Notes: generated by a model not told the origin, from the letters alone. A DNA stretch of 64,000 nucleotides from CAYFPS01 sp964345075 (GCA_964345075.1 CAYFPS010000002.1:186001-250000), one strand, 5' to 3'. Shown: positions 24,757 through 34,022, counted from the stretch's first letter. A program made the numbers and translations.

Positions 24757-25465
24757 TCCTTTCCTGGGTTGCAGCCGCCAGCGGCATGGCGGGTTTCAAG
24801 CCGCGGCCCGGAAGCTGGCCGTTTTCGCGAAGGCTGTACCAGCCATTGGCCGTTATGATCAGGTGATCCAGCACGGGAATGCCCATGATCTCACCTGCCT
24901 CAACCAGCTGCCTGGTCAGCGCAAGGTCCTCGGGACTGGGTTCCAGCGTACCCGAAGGGTGATTGTGCGCCAGCAGCAGACTGGCGGCACTGTACTGCAC
25001 GGCAAAATGAAAGACTTCTCTGGGGTGGACCAGGCTGGAATTCAGGCTTCCCATGCTGATCACTTCATCACGCACCAGTCGATTGGTCGTATCCAGATAG
25101 AGGCAGCGAAAGACCTCCCTCATCTGGCGGCCCATCGGCTCCAGAAAGCGCGCGGCCTGCGCCGGTCCCAGCAAGAGCGGGAACTCACGTGCTCCACCAT
25201 CGTGCAGGCGTCGCCCCAGTTCCACACAGGCAACAAGCTGAGCCGCCTTCGCCTCGCCCAGCCCGAAGTGATCCATCACCTCGTTCACACGGCGACAGGC
25301 CACCAGTGAGCGATTGCCGAAGTCTTCAATGATCCGTTCGCTGATTTCGAAGATCGATTCCCGCCGGTTGCCGCTTTGCAGCACCACGGCCAGCAGCTCA
25401 TTCAGTCCCAGAGCTTCCGGACCAAGTGTGCGCAAGCGTTCCCGGGGAAGGGAGATTTGATTCAT
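24704..25465 (-). CDS. radC: RadC-family JAMM-domain protein
   Basis: A 253-residue protein with an N-terminal helix-hairpin-helix region (about 1-85) and a C-terminal JAMM/MPN metalloprotease-like domain carrying LLLAHNHPSGTLEPSPED, the H-x-H-x7-S-x2-D zinc signature, and later LDHLIITANGWYSLRENG. The historical link to DNA repair is disputed for this family. The C-terminal 30 residues, rich in Ala, Pro and Arg, are longer than usual and overlap the TatD gene by 53 bp. It could thus have lost its original stop. It lies 34 bp after the Nudix gene. Confidence 0.88.
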   Translation of the reverse strand: MNQISLPRERLRTLGPEALGLNELLAVVLQSGNRRESIFEISERIIEDFGNRSLVACRRVNEVMDHFGLGEAKAAQLVACVELGRRLHDGGAREFPLLLGPAQAARFLEPMGRQMREVFRCLYLDTTNRLVRDEVISMGSLNSSLVHPREVFHFAVQYSAASLLLAHNHPSGTLEPSPEDLALTRQLVEAGEIMGIPVLDHLIITANGWYSLRENGQLPGRGLKPAMPLAAATQERNGACVDRFPRPSGRSGF

Positions 25466-25499
25466 TTCCAGCTCCTGAAGGTAGTATTCCCGCGCTGCT

Positions 25500-26021
25500 C
25501 TAACGGGAAAGGAGCCAGTCAGGTTCTACCGCTGGATGAAAGAATGGCAGAAAATCGGCGATGGTGTTGCGCTGGATTGACAGTCGGTCGATTCCCGGGT
25601 CCGGACAGCAGGAATTCCAGTCATTCAGGAGGCAAAGCAGCGGTCCCTGTACCTCCTCGTAACACAGATCCTGCGGAACCTGCTGCAGGAATTGAACCTG
25701 AGCGATTTCATGTTCCGGCTTCAGATCAGGCCTGCCATCAATCTGTGATACAAAGAGCAAGCCCCATGTGCGCCGACCAGCAAGTAGAACGGAATAAGCG
25801 GTGAGGGCTGTCATGCTGAGAATCTGGCAGCCAGTTTCCTCGAGCAGCTCGCGCCGGGCCGTCTCATCAATGGACTCGCCCGGGTCGCGGCGTCCACCGG
25901 GAAGTTCCCAGCAGCGACGCTCCCGGTTGCGGACAAAGGCCCAGCCCTCAGGGTGCAGGGCCAGGTGCACGGCAAAACCTGCAAGCTCCCGATCGAAATC
26001 AGCCAGCGGATGGATTTCCAT
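25500..26021 (-). CDS. Nudix hydrolase
   Basis: A 173-residue protein with a complete Nudix box, GGRRDPGESIDETARRELLEETG, fitting GX5EX7REUXEEXGU. Nudix enzymes cleave nucleoside diphosphates linked to another group; the substrate is unknown, though the N-terminal LALHPEGWAFVRNRERRCWELPGG fits ADP-ribose pyrophosphatase-like or MutT-like members. The open frame extends to 26216, but its first 65 codons run over the end of the methyltransferase gene in another frame and look non-coding. ATG 26021 is the first plausible start. The gap to the methyltransferase stop (26095) is then 73 bp. Confidence 0.8.
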   Translation of the reverse strand: MEIHPLADFDRELAGFAVHLALHPEGWAFVRNRERRCWELPGGRRDPGESIDETARRELLEETGCQILSMTALTAYSVLLAGRRTWGLLFVSQIDGRPDLKPEHEIAQVQFLQQVPQDLCYEEVQGPLLCLLNDWNSCCPDPGIDRLSIQRNTIADFLPFFHPAVEPDWLLSR

Positions 26022-26094
26022 TTTCAGCTGCTGGCCGGCGGCCAGTGTTCGGCGATAGCTCTCGTAGCCTCCGGGACGCTGAGATGTGCCTGAC

Positions 26095-26844
26095 TTAGCG
26101 GACAAGAAAGAGCTCCAGACGCTGGCCAACCAGAACTGCATGGCCGTCCAGTTCCATGAAGCGTGCTGCGGCCCCTTCGCCAGTCTTGAAATCGGCAAAG
26201 GCCGCCAGCGCATCATCCCTGCCCATGCCGCCCAGCTCGCCCCAGATCAACGGATCCAGCCGATCGGGCCTTGCGCGTGAGGCCATCAGTTTGAAGCCGT
26301 GTCGCTCAATGGCCTCCTTCCACCAGGCCTCGTCCAGAACCTGTCTGTGGGCCGCGTCGAGACGCTTGAAGCAGGCGTCTAGCTCCTTGGCCGGCGCTGA
26401 CCAATCGCTGAGGAGAATGCGCGAACCCGCATGTGTCACACGGGCGATTTCTTCAAGCACAGCGTCCGGATCCGCGAAATGCCGAAATCCATAACGGCAG
26501 ACCACCCAGTCAAAGAGGCCGGGCGTGAATTCCATGTGATGCGCGTCCTGCACCGTGATCACAACATTGCTCAGCATGCGATCGACAAAGCGCGTGGCCG
26601 CCACCTTGAGCATGCGATCACTTAAATCGGCGGCAAGAATCCTGCTGCCGGATGCGGCAAGTTCGGCGGTCAATTGTCCGCTGCCACAGGCCAGATCCAG
26701 ACCGGTCTCGCCGGAAAGTGGCTTGATCAGCCGCAGAATATGTTCTGCTTCGCCCTTTGCCTCAAGGTACTCGCAGCCGGACCAGGCCCTCGCCAGATGA
26801 TCGAAATGGCTTCCGAGTTCGGCGGGTGATTCAAACGGTGTCAT
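26095..26844 (-). CDS. Class I SAM-dependent methyltransferase (UbiE-like fold)
   Basis: A 249-residue methyltransferase. Motif I is GLDLACGSGQLTAEL, motif II carries LAADLSDRMLKVA, and motif post-I VQDAHHMEFTPGLFDWVVCRYGFRHFADPDAVLEEIARV resembles the ubiquinone/menaquinone-methyltransferase superfamily, but without the signatures that would name a substrate. ATG 26844 is preceded by GGGAGTTGCC and is preferred to the upstream ATG 26883. It is the first gene of the minus-strand run leading to glyS and is divergent from murA. Confidence 0.75.
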   Translation of the reverse strand: MTPFESPAELGSHFDHLARAWSGCEYLEAKGEAEHILRLIKPLSGETGLDLACGSGQLTAELAASGSRILAADLSDRMLKVAATRFVDRMLSNVVITVQDAHHMEFTPGLFDWVVCRYGFRHFADPDAVLEEIARVTHAGSRILLSDWSAPAKELDACFKRLDAAHRQVLDEAWWKEAIERHGFKLMASRARPDRLDPLIWGELGGMGRDDALAAFADFKTGEGAAARFMELDGHAVLVGQRLELFLVR

Positions 26845-26914
26845 GGCAACTCCCAGTCGATTGCCCCGAGATGGTACATTCACGAATGTGAATCAGTGGA
26901 GAATATCCTAAAAC

Positions 26915-28207
26915 ATGCACTTCCTGATTGAAAAAAGCCGCAATCTGAAGGGCAGCTACACGCCGCAGGGAAACAAGAACGAAGCCCTGCCCGTAATCGC
27001 TGCCTCGCTTTTGAGCTCCAAACCCTGTCATTTAAGCAACCTGCCCGACATCATCGATGTGCGTGTGATGCTCGATCTGGCAGGCGCGCTCGGTGCCAGT
27101 GTGGAGATGTCGCAGCAAGGTCACACCGCCTGCATCAATGCTGCTGAACTGGAAACGAGTACGCCGGACCCGGAAATGGCCGGTCGGATTCGCGGCAGTC
27201 TGCTGCTGGCCGCTCCGCTGCTGGCCCGCAGCGGCAAGGCCTTGATCCAGAGGCCAGGCGGTGACCGCATTGGCAGACGACGCATCGACACACATCTTTC
27301 GGTCTTCCGCCAGCTGGGCGCAAGCTTGAGTGAAAGCCAGCAGAATGTCCTGCTGGAAGCACCTGGCGGCCTGAAGGGTGGCCGCATTTTTCTTGATGAA
27401 GCCAGTGTGATGGCAACTGAAAACGCGCTGATTGCAGCAGCCACAGCAAATGGCGAAACGCTCATCGAGAACGCAGCCTGCGAGCCGCATGTCCAGCAGC
27501 TTGCCCGCCTGCTGAAAGGCATGGGCGTCCAGATTGAAGGTGAAGGCAGCAATCGCATTCTCGTGCAGGGTCGACCGGCTGATCAGCTGGGCGAAGTTCA
27601 CCACCGTGTGCTGGAAGATCACATTGAAGTGGGCAGCCTGATTGCCCTGGCTGCCGTTACCGACAGCGAAGTGCAGATTCCGGGAATCACGCCGGAAAAC
27701 TACCTGATGATTGAGCGTGTCTTCGCACGCCTTGGCCTGAAGATGCGCGTCGGTGATACAAGCATTGAAGTGCCTGCCGGACAGAGGCTTGTGGTCGAAT
27801 ATGATCATGGCGGCAGCATTCCGCGCATTCATGATGCTCCCTGGCCGGGTTTTCCGGCGGACCTTACATCCATAGCCGTAACGCTGGCTGCCTGTGCTGA
27901 AGGCAGCGTGATGATCCACGAATGGATGTTCGAGAGCAGGCTTTACTGGGTGGACAGTCTGATCTCCATGGGTGCACGTATCACACAGTGTGATCCGCAT
28001 CGAGTGCTGGTTTCGGGTGGTCATCCGCTCTACGGAACACTCCTGCATAGCCCGGATATTCGCGCCGGCATGGCCCTGTTGATAGCGGGGCTGGTCGCTG
28101 AGGGCGAAACCGTGATACACAACATCCAGCAGATTGACCGCGGCTACGAGCGCATTGAAGAGCGCCTGGCAGGTCTGGGCGCTTCCATTCGTCGCGTTAT
28201 CGACTAA
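26915..28207 (+). CDS. murA: UDP-N-acetylglucosamine 1-carboxyvinyltransferase, Cys-to-Asp type
   Basis: MurA transfers enolpyruvate from PEP to UDP-GlcNAc, the first committed step of peptidoglycan synthesis. The 430-residue protein has the two-domain inside-out barrel pattern, with YTPQGNKNEALPVIAASLL at the start, LEDHIEVGSLIALAA in the middle and PWPGFPADLTSIAVTLAACAEG later (the PW.GFP.DLQ-type loop). The catalytic loop, usually GGCAIGARP, reads RPGGDRIGRRRID, so the fosfomycin-target cysteine is aspartate (D117). The same natural substitution makes mycobacterial and chlamydial MurA fosfomycin-insensitive. A downstream metallophosphoesterase starts 18 bp later. Confidence 0.92.
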   Translation: MHFLIEKSRNLKGSYTPQGNKNEALPVIAASLLSSKPCHLSNLPDIIDVRVMLDLAGALGASVEMSQQGHTACINAAELETSTPDPEMAGRIRGSLLLAAPLLARSGKALIQRPGGDRIGRRRIDTHLSVFRQLGASLSESQQNVLLEAPGGLKGGRIFLDEASVMATENALIAAATANGETLIENAACEPHVQQLARLLKGMGVQIEGEGSNRILVQGRPADQLGEVHHRVLEDHIEVGSLIALAAVTDSEVQIPGITPENYLMIERVFARLGLKMRVGDTSIEVPAGQRLVVEYDHGGSIPRIHDAPWPGFPADLTSIAVTLAACAEGSVMIHEWMFESRLYWVDSLISMGARITQCDPHRVLVSGGHPLYGTLLHSPDIRAGMALLIAGLVAEGETVIHNIQQIDRGYERIEERLAGLGASIRRVID

Positions 28208-28225
28208 GGTGCCCTGAAAGGACAC

Positions 28226-29392
28226 ATGCTTCCCTTCCTTATCGTTGCATCCCTGATGCTGATCCTGCTCGGCAGCGTGATCGGTTTTCGCCTGCTGATT
28301 CCCCTTAAACTGGAGCAACCCCTGCTGGCCCTTCTCTGGGTGGCCGCACAGCTGATGCTCTATCTGCCCCTCATTGCCATTGTGATGCGGCGCGCCGGCA
28401 GCAGGCTTCCTGATTTTCTGCTGCACATGACCTGGGTCCTCGTCGGTCTCTTCTCTCTGCTCCTGGTGATGCTGCTTGCCCGTGATCTGGTGCTCGTTCT
28501 TGTCAAACTGGGCGATCTGATTGTATCACGCTTTTCCGCTGAGGGATCAGCTCTGGAACTTGCAGCAAAGAGCCTTGCTGGCAGGCAGGCAAGCCTGATC
28601 CTGCTCTCTCTGGGAACTGTGCTGACCATTTTCGGTCACTTCAATGCCTATGACATGCAGCGCACGGTAGAGGTGGAGGTCCCGATTGAAGACCTGCACC
28701 CGGATCTCGACGGCTTGCGCATTGCCCAGTTCAGCGACCTTCATGTAGGCAGCAGCATCGGGCGGAATCAAGTGGAGTCGGTTGTATCACAAATCACGGA
28801 GCTGAATGCAGACCTGATTGTGTTTACTGGCGACCTGGCCGACGGCGTTGCGCGTGATCTTGCCGCTGATGTGGCACCGCTAAAGCGCCTGAACGCGCAG
28901 CACGGCGTATGGGCTGTCACGGGCAATCACGAATACTATTCGGATCCGGCCGGCTGGATGCAGTTGATCCCGCAGCTGGGGCTTCGCCTGCTGTTGAATG
29001 AATCCGAGCTGCTCAGCGTGGGCGAGGCAAAACTGCGCGTGGGGGGAGTTCCCGATCTGGGGGCCGGCCGCATGCTGCCGGGGCACACTCATCACCCGAA
29101 ACTGGCGATGGCCGGACCGGCAGCTGATTTCAATCTGCTACTGGCTCATCAGCCCCGCAGCGCTTTTCATGCTGCTGAAACGGCTTGTGATCTGATGCTG
29201 AGCGGACACACTCATGGCGGGCAGTATTACCCTTTCAACTGGATGGCCGACAAGGCCAACACCTACGGACGCGGCCTTCATCGCCATGAAAAGATGTGGG
29301 TTTATGTCAGTACCGGAACGGGCTTCTGGGGTCCGCCGATCCGCATCGGCACAGCTCCTGAAATCACACTGCTGACGCTGCGCAGGATCTAG
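28226..29392 (+). CDS. Membrane-anchored calcineurin-type metallophosphoesterase
   Basis: A 388-residue protein. The first 140 residues contain about four membrane segments, and the C-terminal part is a metallophosphoesterase with all five blocks: AQFSDLHVG (D-x-H), FTGDLADG, AVTGNHEYY, LLAHQP and LSGHTHGGQYYPF. It is close to the YkuE/YpbG-type phosphodiesterases, and hydrolysis of a phospholipid or UDP-linked cell-wall intermediate would fit the murA neighbour, but that is inference. It follows murA by 18 bp and its stop overlaps the stop of the convergent aminotransferase gene by 4 bp. TGTATCAC words lie at 28522 and 28783. Confidence 0.86.
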   Translation: MLPFLIVASLMLILLGSVIGFRLLIPLKLEQPLLALLWVAAQLMLYLPLIAIVMRRAGSRLPDFLLHMTWVLVGLFSLLLVMLLARDLVLVLVKLGDLIVSRFSAEGSALELAAKSLAGRQASLILLSLGTVLTIFGHFNAYDMQRTVEVEVPIEDLHPDLDGLRIAQFSDLHVGSSIGRNQVESVVSQITELNADLIVFTGDLADGVARDLAADVAPLKRLNAQHGVWAVTGNHEYYSDPAGWMQLIPQLGLRLLLNESELLSVGEAKLRVGGVPDLGAGRMLPGHTHHPKLAMAGPAADFNLLLAHQPRSAFHAAETACDLMLSGHTHGGQYYPFNWMADKANTYGRGLHRHEKMWVYVSTGTGFWGPPIRIGTAPEITLLTLRRI

Positions 29393-30510
29393 AGTCCCAG
29401 TTCCCGATCGATCATGCTGCATAGCTCGCTGAGCGACGCTTCGTTCTGCGCCGGAAAGCAGGCAATGCGAAAGGAAGTCTGCTTCCATTCACCGTAGCCG
29501 CCGCCCAGCAAAATCCCCTTCGTCTTAAGGGCCTTCAGCAGTGCCGGCGGGTCGCCTTCCCCGCGAAAGCGTATTGCCATCACGGTTGCGCTACGGTCGC
29601 GCTCTTCCGAAATTGCCGGCATCAACAAGGGATGGTCCTTCAGCCAGTCAAGCAGCAGTTCGCGCTTTGCAAGGGTTTCCGAGTGGACTGCATCGATGCC
29701 TTTTTCCAGCAGTGTGGATACCGCCCCTTCAAACATGGCCAGACCCAGGGTATTGGGCGTGCAGGGTGTCTGGTCGATCACTGCGTTTTCTTCCAGTTGG
29801 CTGAAGGAATACCAGCCACCTGTATCACGACCCTCGGCCTCCAGCTCTTGCGCTCTTTTCCGGGCACGGGGCCCGACCAGAATCACACCCAGTCCGGGCG
29901 GGCAGCCAAAGGCCTTCTGCACACCAAAGAACCAGGCATCGGCGCGCGACCAGTCAAAGCGCAGGGCACCAGCCGAGGAGACACAGTCAACAATGCGTAA
30001 CGGGCGATCACCGCTGGCTTCGTCCATCTCCATCAGCGGAAGGCTGACTCCTGTAGCCGTCTCGTTGTGACAGATCAGCCAGGCTTCGGCATTCTGCCAG
30101 TCGGCATCATTCAGCAGTTCAAGCGCTTCAACTCCCATACTCGCCGCCCGGGAGTAAAAGCCTTCGCCGGGCCTAAGCACCAGACGATTTACGGTACGGC
30201 CTGACTGCGCAGCGATATCAAGAAAGCGCCACCAGAAGGCGCCAAGATCAACTCCCGCACAACGCTCGCGAACCAGATTGCGCACGCACAGGTCCATCGC
30301 CTGTGATCCACTGGCCACGTAATACACGGACCAGTCGGCAGGCAAGTCAAGATAGCGGCGCAGCTTTTCGTTTAGCGATGCCACAACGGAAACGAATTCC
30401 GGCGAGCGATGACTCCAGCCGGGAAGCCCTTGTTCAAAGGCTTTGAGCGCTGCCTGACTGACGCCATCCAGCAGCTCGGAAGGTCCCGGCGCAAAGTTTC
30501 TTGCCTTCAT
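29389..30510 (-). CDS. serC: Class V aminotransferase, SerC-like phosphoserine transaminase
   Basis: A 373-residue PLP enzyme. NFAPGPSELLDGV at the start, YYVASGSQAMDLCVRNL, the HNETATGVSLP loop, IVDCVSSAGALRFDW and the lysine loop FGVQKAFGCPPGLGVILVG match phosphoserine aminotransferase. SerC makes phosphoserine from 3-phosphohydroxypyruvate (and also serves B6 synthesis with PdxA). Some serine:pyruvate aminotransferases share this pattern, so the exact reaction is a best guess. Its ATG overlaps the 5'-nucleotidase stop by one base, while pdxA is 27 kb away. Confidence 0.8.
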   Translation of the reverse strand: MKARNFAPGPSELLDGVSQAALKAFEQGLPGWSHRSPEFVSVVASLNEKLRRYLDLPADWSVYYVASGSQAMDLCVRNLVRERCAGVDLGAFWWRFLDIAAQSGRTVNRLVLRPGEGFYSRAASMGVEALELLNDADWQNAEAWLICHNETATGVSLPLMEMDEASGDRPLRIVDCVSSAGALRFDWSRADAWFFGVQKAFGCPPGLGVILVGPRARKRAQELEAEGRDTGGWYSFSQLEENAVIDQTPCTPNTLGLAMFEGAVSTLLEKGIDAVHSETLAKRELLLDWLKDHPLLMPAISEERDRSATVMAIRFRGEGDPPALLKALKTKGILLGGGYGEWKQTSFRIACFPAQNEASLSELCSMIDRELGL

Positions 30511-32009
30511 CAGTTTGCCTTTCCCTGAAGTCCCCAGCGTCCGTCCCTGTCCATTGTAACACGCCCTTCGGCGCGCGCTCGACGAATCAGCACATCACGA
30601 TCGATCCAGCCGGTATGGCGAGCCTGGTCAGGGGTTCCGGCAAAGCCCTCGAGCACAAGCAGCTGCCCCCAGACATAATCACCCAGCGCGACACGGATTG
30701 TATCACGTTTCTCGACAGGCTCGCCATCCAGCAGAATCTCACCAATTCCACCATCAGGTGCTTCCGTGATACAAATGCCGTCGAACTGCATGTGCAGCTG
30801 ATCGCGGGCCAGCTGATCTTCAAAGACAAAACGAAGCTGTGAAGGTCGCAGTTCGGCAACCAGCACTTCGTTACCAAAGGGCGCGATCTCCCAGATGTCT
30901 CTCAGGGTGATATCACCGGCTTCCATCGCCTTGCGAATGCCGCCGCTGTTCCAGAGACCAACATCCGCGCCGCTCTCAATGCGCAGCGCCGAGGCCAGCC
31001 AGTTGCCAATGGCAGACTCTCCATGGTAATCCAGCGGCCAGGTAATACTCAGCTCGGCAATTTTCTCAGCCAGTTCCCGATTGACACGCTCTTCCTGCCT
31101 GGCAACCACCGCCGTGATGTCTTCGCGGGCAGGTGCCGCATCCTTCAGCACGGGAAGCAGGCCCCCGGAAAGGCGACTCAAGCCTTTGCCGGGCACGACC
31201 CAGAGCGAATCAACACCCAGGTAGCGGCCGAAGTCGCCCGCCTGGCTAATCCAGCTCTGCCCGACTTTCATCGGCCCAAGCAGCGTGGTGTGCGAGTGGC
31301 CGCCAATAATCAGATCGAAGCCCGGTACATTGACCGCCAGCAGGCTGTCTGCCAGAAAGCCGCGGTGGCTCAGGCAAATTTTCACATCGGCATCACAATC
31401 CACGATCCATTCGCGAGCACGCGCTTCAGAGCTGCTCAGCTCAATCTCACCCAGCGCGCTGCGATCACAAAGCTCAAAGAGCTCGTCGCTATTGAGGCCC
31501 AGTACGGCAATCTCAAGCCCGGCGCGCTCAAAGCGAATTTCATCCGTGAAGAAAGGTGTCTGGTCGTTCTGCCAGCGTACATTGCCTTGTAACACGGGAA
31601 AGTTGGCCAACTGAAAGGCCTCGCGCTGTGCATCCAGTCCGTAGTCGTATTCGTGATTGCCCAGCTCAAAGGCATCCGGCGCGAGCAGATTCATCACTTC
31701 AATCGGTCCACGGCCTTCGGTCAGGCTGCTGATCGGTGTGCCCTGCAGCAGGTCGCCTGCTTCCAGATAAAGACAACGATCGGGATTGTCGGCCCTGCAG
31801 CGGTCGATCATGCCGCCCAGAACAGCCGCGCCGCCCAGCTCAACCTTTTCGCCACCGAAGAGCCGGCCAGGCCTGGGCGCAAACCAGCTGTGCATGTCGT
31901 TGGTATGAAGGACAAGCAGCAGTTCTTCCTGCGCCGCCTGCTTGCCGGAGCAGGCCACAAGCAGCAATGTGAAAAGCAGCGGGAATGCCTGTCGAATTTT
32001 TTTCGTCAT
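30510..32009 (-). CDS. 5'-nucleotidase/UshA-type lipoprotein
   Basis: A 499-residue exported enzyme of the 5'-nucleotidase family, which hydrolyses nucleotides or UDP-sugars outside the inner membrane. Start ATG 32009 is preceded by AAGGGGATCAGGGAT. It gives a signal peptide ending in a lipobox (LLLVACSG, Cys at about 19). The metallophosphoesterase domain has HTNDMHSWF, EAGDLLQGTP, FELGNHEYDYG and IGGHSHTTL. The C-terminal nucleotide-binding domain includes ADVGLWNSGGIRKAMEAGDITLRDIWEIAPFG. Four TGTAWCAC words lie in it (30555, 30699, 30766, 31588). An in-frame upstream ATG at 32096 is less likely. Confidence 0.88.
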   Translation of the reverse strand: MTKKIRQAFPLLFTLLLVACSGKQAAQEELLLVLHTNDMHSWFAPRPGRLFGGEKVELGGAAVLGGMIDRCRADNPDRCLYLEAGDLLQGTPISSLTEGRGPIEVMNLLAPDAFELGNHEYDYGLDAQREAFQLANFPVLQGNVRWQNDQTPFFTDEIRFERAGLEIAVLGLNSDELFELCDRSALGEIELSSSEARAREWIVDCDADVKICLSHRGFLADSLLAVNVPGFDLIIGGHSHTTLLGPMKVGQSWISQAGDFGRYLGVDSLWVVPGKGLSRLSGGLLPVLKDAAPAREDITAVVARQEERVNRELAEKIAELSITWPLDYHGESAIGNWLASALRIESGADVGLWNSGGIRKAMEAGDITLRDIWEIAPFGNEVLVAELRPSQLRFVFEDQLARDQLHMQFDGICITEAPDGGIGEILLDGEPVEKRDTIRVALGDYVWGQLLVLEGFAGTPDQARHTGWIDRDVLIRRARAEGRVTMDRDGRWGLQGKAN

Positions 32010-32191
32010 ATCCCTGATCCCCTTGGAACCTTTTGCGGATCTGAAGGTATCAATTGGGTCGCGACCAAACGGAACCGCCGACACCGAATTGACCAACCTC
32101 CTCGCCGCTCACGCGGCACTTTCCTTATTCAGTGACAAGCAGCCGGACCGCTCCCGCGGGGGCTTCCGGCTGTCCAAACCAGGAGGTTGAC

Positions 32192-33067
32192 ATGTATTCC
32201 CGACGACGCGAATCCCTGCCGCTGCTTGCCAGCGCACTGCTTGTCTACATGGCCATTTTCTTTCTTGTGAGTCAGGGCTGCGAAAGTCCGACCGGTTCAG
32301 CTGACACCGGACTTCAACCACTTATTGAAGCCGAGCCCCAAGCTGTCGATGCCACCCAAAACGACCGAAGCCCCTTCACCTGGTGTGTCCTCTTTCCTCA
32401 CCACTGCCCGGGCGAATTTGATCACAGTGATGAAGACTGGTGGTGGGGCGGGCCTTTTTTCGATATCGACCCTGAAGATGTCGAAGCTCATGCCAGCCTG
32501 CACAACGCAATCCTGGACCGGGCGCTGGAGCTTGACTGCTACAAGCCCATGCCCGAGGAGGCCGGTCCATTTCTTGAAGATATTCGACAGATCTTCAAGG
32601 AACACGGCGTAATCTGGAATGACGATCCAGAGATGAACAGCGAGGTGGAGAGCTTCCTCAAGGCTTCCCTGGGCGACCGCCTGAGCAGCAAGCAGCAGCC
32701 CACCATTGCCGATGTGCTCGAGCTCTTTAGCCACCGCCCTGCCAAGGGTGCTTTTGCTACGGATGAACAACTGGGCGATTTGCTGGCCTCGCTGGAAGAC
32801 GGGATCAGCAGCGAGGAAGTGGCCGCCTTTGAAGAGTTCAAGCGAGCCTGCGAAGACGGATCAAGCCGGGAAAAATGGGCCAGCTCGCTGATGGCTGCAA
32901 CGGTCAGCTGGTGGCATGATGCTGTGCAGGACGGGCAAATGACTCAGAGCATTGGCGTTTCTGCGGATCTGGCCATGGCCGTTACCTGTCCCGAACCCAG
33001 CATGGTCGGGATCGCCTCAGCGGCAGGTGTGATCTATGATATCCTGCACGCAAAGGACGAAGAATAA
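32192..33067 (+). CDS. Predicted lipoprotein, unknown function
   Basis: I do not recognise this 291-residue protein. ATG 32192 has a near-perfect ribosome-binding site (AGGAGGT). A hydrophobic signal segment (about residues 10-28) ends LVSQGCES, a lipobox with Cys30. The mature protein is acidic and tryptophan-rich near its start (DEDWWWGGPFFDID), then mostly helical. Cys pairs at WCVLFPHHC and LDCYKP could form disulphides. There is no TGTAWCAC word and no partner gene: it stands alone between the nucleotidase (divergent) and a bidirectional terminator, and may be lineage-specific. Confidence 0.6.
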   Translation: MYSRRRESLPLLASALLVYMAIFFLVSQGCESPTGSADTGLQPLIEAEPQAVDATQNDRSPFTWCVLFPHHCPGEFDHSDEDWWWGGPFFDIDPEDVEAHASLHNAILDRALELDCYKPMPEEAGPFLEDIRQIFKEHGVIWNDDPEMNSEVESFLKASLGDRLSSKQQPTIADVLELFSHRPAKGAFATDEQLGDLLASLEDGISSEEVAAFEEFKRACEDGSSREKWASSLMAATVSWWHDAVQDGQMTQSIGVSADLAMAVTCPEPSMVGIASAAGVIYDILHAKDEE

Positions 33068-33079
33068 GCGGGTAAAAAA

Positions 33080-33112
33080 GGGTCCCGGGAAATCGGGACC
33101 CTGTTCTTTTCT
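33080..33112. terminator. Bidirectional terminator between lipoprotein gene and lipA
   Basis: The stem GGGTCCCG with CGGGACCC, with T-rich DNA to the right and an A run (33074-33079) to the left. It therefore serves both convergent genes. Confidence 0.85.
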
Positions 33113-33125
33113 GCTGAAGGCTGTA

Positions 33126-34022
33126 TCAACCGAAGCTGGCGCCACGCTTGACGCTGACACCACCAACCTCGCTCAGTTCTTCCTCGGCATGATAGGATGA
33201 GCGCACGAGCGGTCCGGACTGAACCTTTTCAACGCCAATGGATCGCGCATATTCGGCCCAGGCCATGAACTGATCCGGGTGGACATAGCGCTCAACGGGC
33301 AGGTGGCGTTTGGTCGGCTGCATGTACTGACCGATGGTGATGAAGTTGGTGTTCCATTCCTTCAGGTCACGAATCAGCTGATAAATCTCTTCATCCGTTT
33401 CGCCCAGCCCGACCATGAAGCCGCTTTTGGTAAAGAAGCCGGCCTTGTGTGCGCGGTTGATCAGCTCCAGACTCTGCTTGTAATCTGCCTGTGGACGCAC
33501 ACGGGAGTAGAGACGCTCGATGGTTTCCACATTGTGATTGAGCACATCGGGCTTTTCAGCCAGCACCAGACGCAGGCAAGCGGGATCGCCCTTGAAATCA
33601 GGGATCAGCACTTCGATTGTCGCCTCGGGCAGCGCCTGCTTCAGCTTGCGAATGGTCAGAGCGAAGAGGCCGGAACCGCGATCGGGCAGCTCGTCGCGAT
33701 CCACGCTGGTTACCACCACATGCTTCAGCTGCATGCGGGCGGCAGCTTCCGCAACGCGATCGGCCTCGTCCCAATCGACCGTACCCGGACGGCCCGTCTT
33801 GACATTGCAGAATCCGCAGCTGCGCGTACAGGTGTCGCCCAGAATCATGAAGGTGGCAGTCCCCTTGTTCCAGCATTCGTGCATGTTGGGACAGCGGGCT
33901 TCTTCGCAGACCGTTACCAGCTTCTTGCTTTTAAGCAGCTGGTTGAGCTGCTTCACCTGATCACCGGAAGGCAGGCGAACCTTGAGCCAATCCGGCTTTG
34001 GCAGACTGCGTACCTCGTCCAT
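33126..34022 (-). CDS. lipA: Lipoyl synthase
   Basis: A radical-SAM enzyme inserting two sulphurs into octanoyl groups of lipoyl domains. The 298-residue protein has both iron-sulphur signatures: CEEARCPNMHEC (CX4CX5C, the auxiliary cluster) and CTRSCGFC (CX3CX2C). It also has VTSVDRDELPDRG, LIPDFKGD and VLNHNVETIERLY, and the C-terminal RSSYHAEE that includes the conserved serine ligand. Start ATG 34022 was preferred to 34142, because the longer frame would run through the tRNA-Lys gene. No lipB or lipoyl-domain gene is nearby. Confidence 0.96.
   Translation of the reverse strand: MDEVRSLPKPDWLKVRLPSGDQVKQLNQLLKSKKLVTVCEEARCPNMHECWNKGTATFMILGDTCTRSCGFCNVKTGRPGTVDWDEADRVAEAAARMQLKHVVVTSVDRDELPDRGSGLFALTIRKLKQALPEATIEVLIPDFKGDPACLRLVLAEKPDVLNHNVETIERLYSRVRPQADYKQSLELINRAHKAGFFTKSGFMVGLGETDEEIYQLIRDLKEWNTNFITIGQYMQPTKRHLPVERYVHPDQFMAWAEYARSIGVEKVQSGPLVRSSYHAEEELSEVGGVSVKRGASFG

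Noticed and set aside
23662..24858. A 398-codon open frame opposite the TatD/radical-SAM gene
   Set aside because: It has no domain signatures, while the opposite strand has full TatD and radical-SAM motifs.
27032..28426. A 464-codon open frame on the minus strand opposite murA
   Set aside because: It is a mirror of murA codon structure with no recognisable domain, rich in Cys and His from reversed codons.
29708..29717. TGTGGATACC as a third DnaA box
   Set aside because: It differs from TGTGGATAA at the 3' end and lies inside the serC-like coding sequence.
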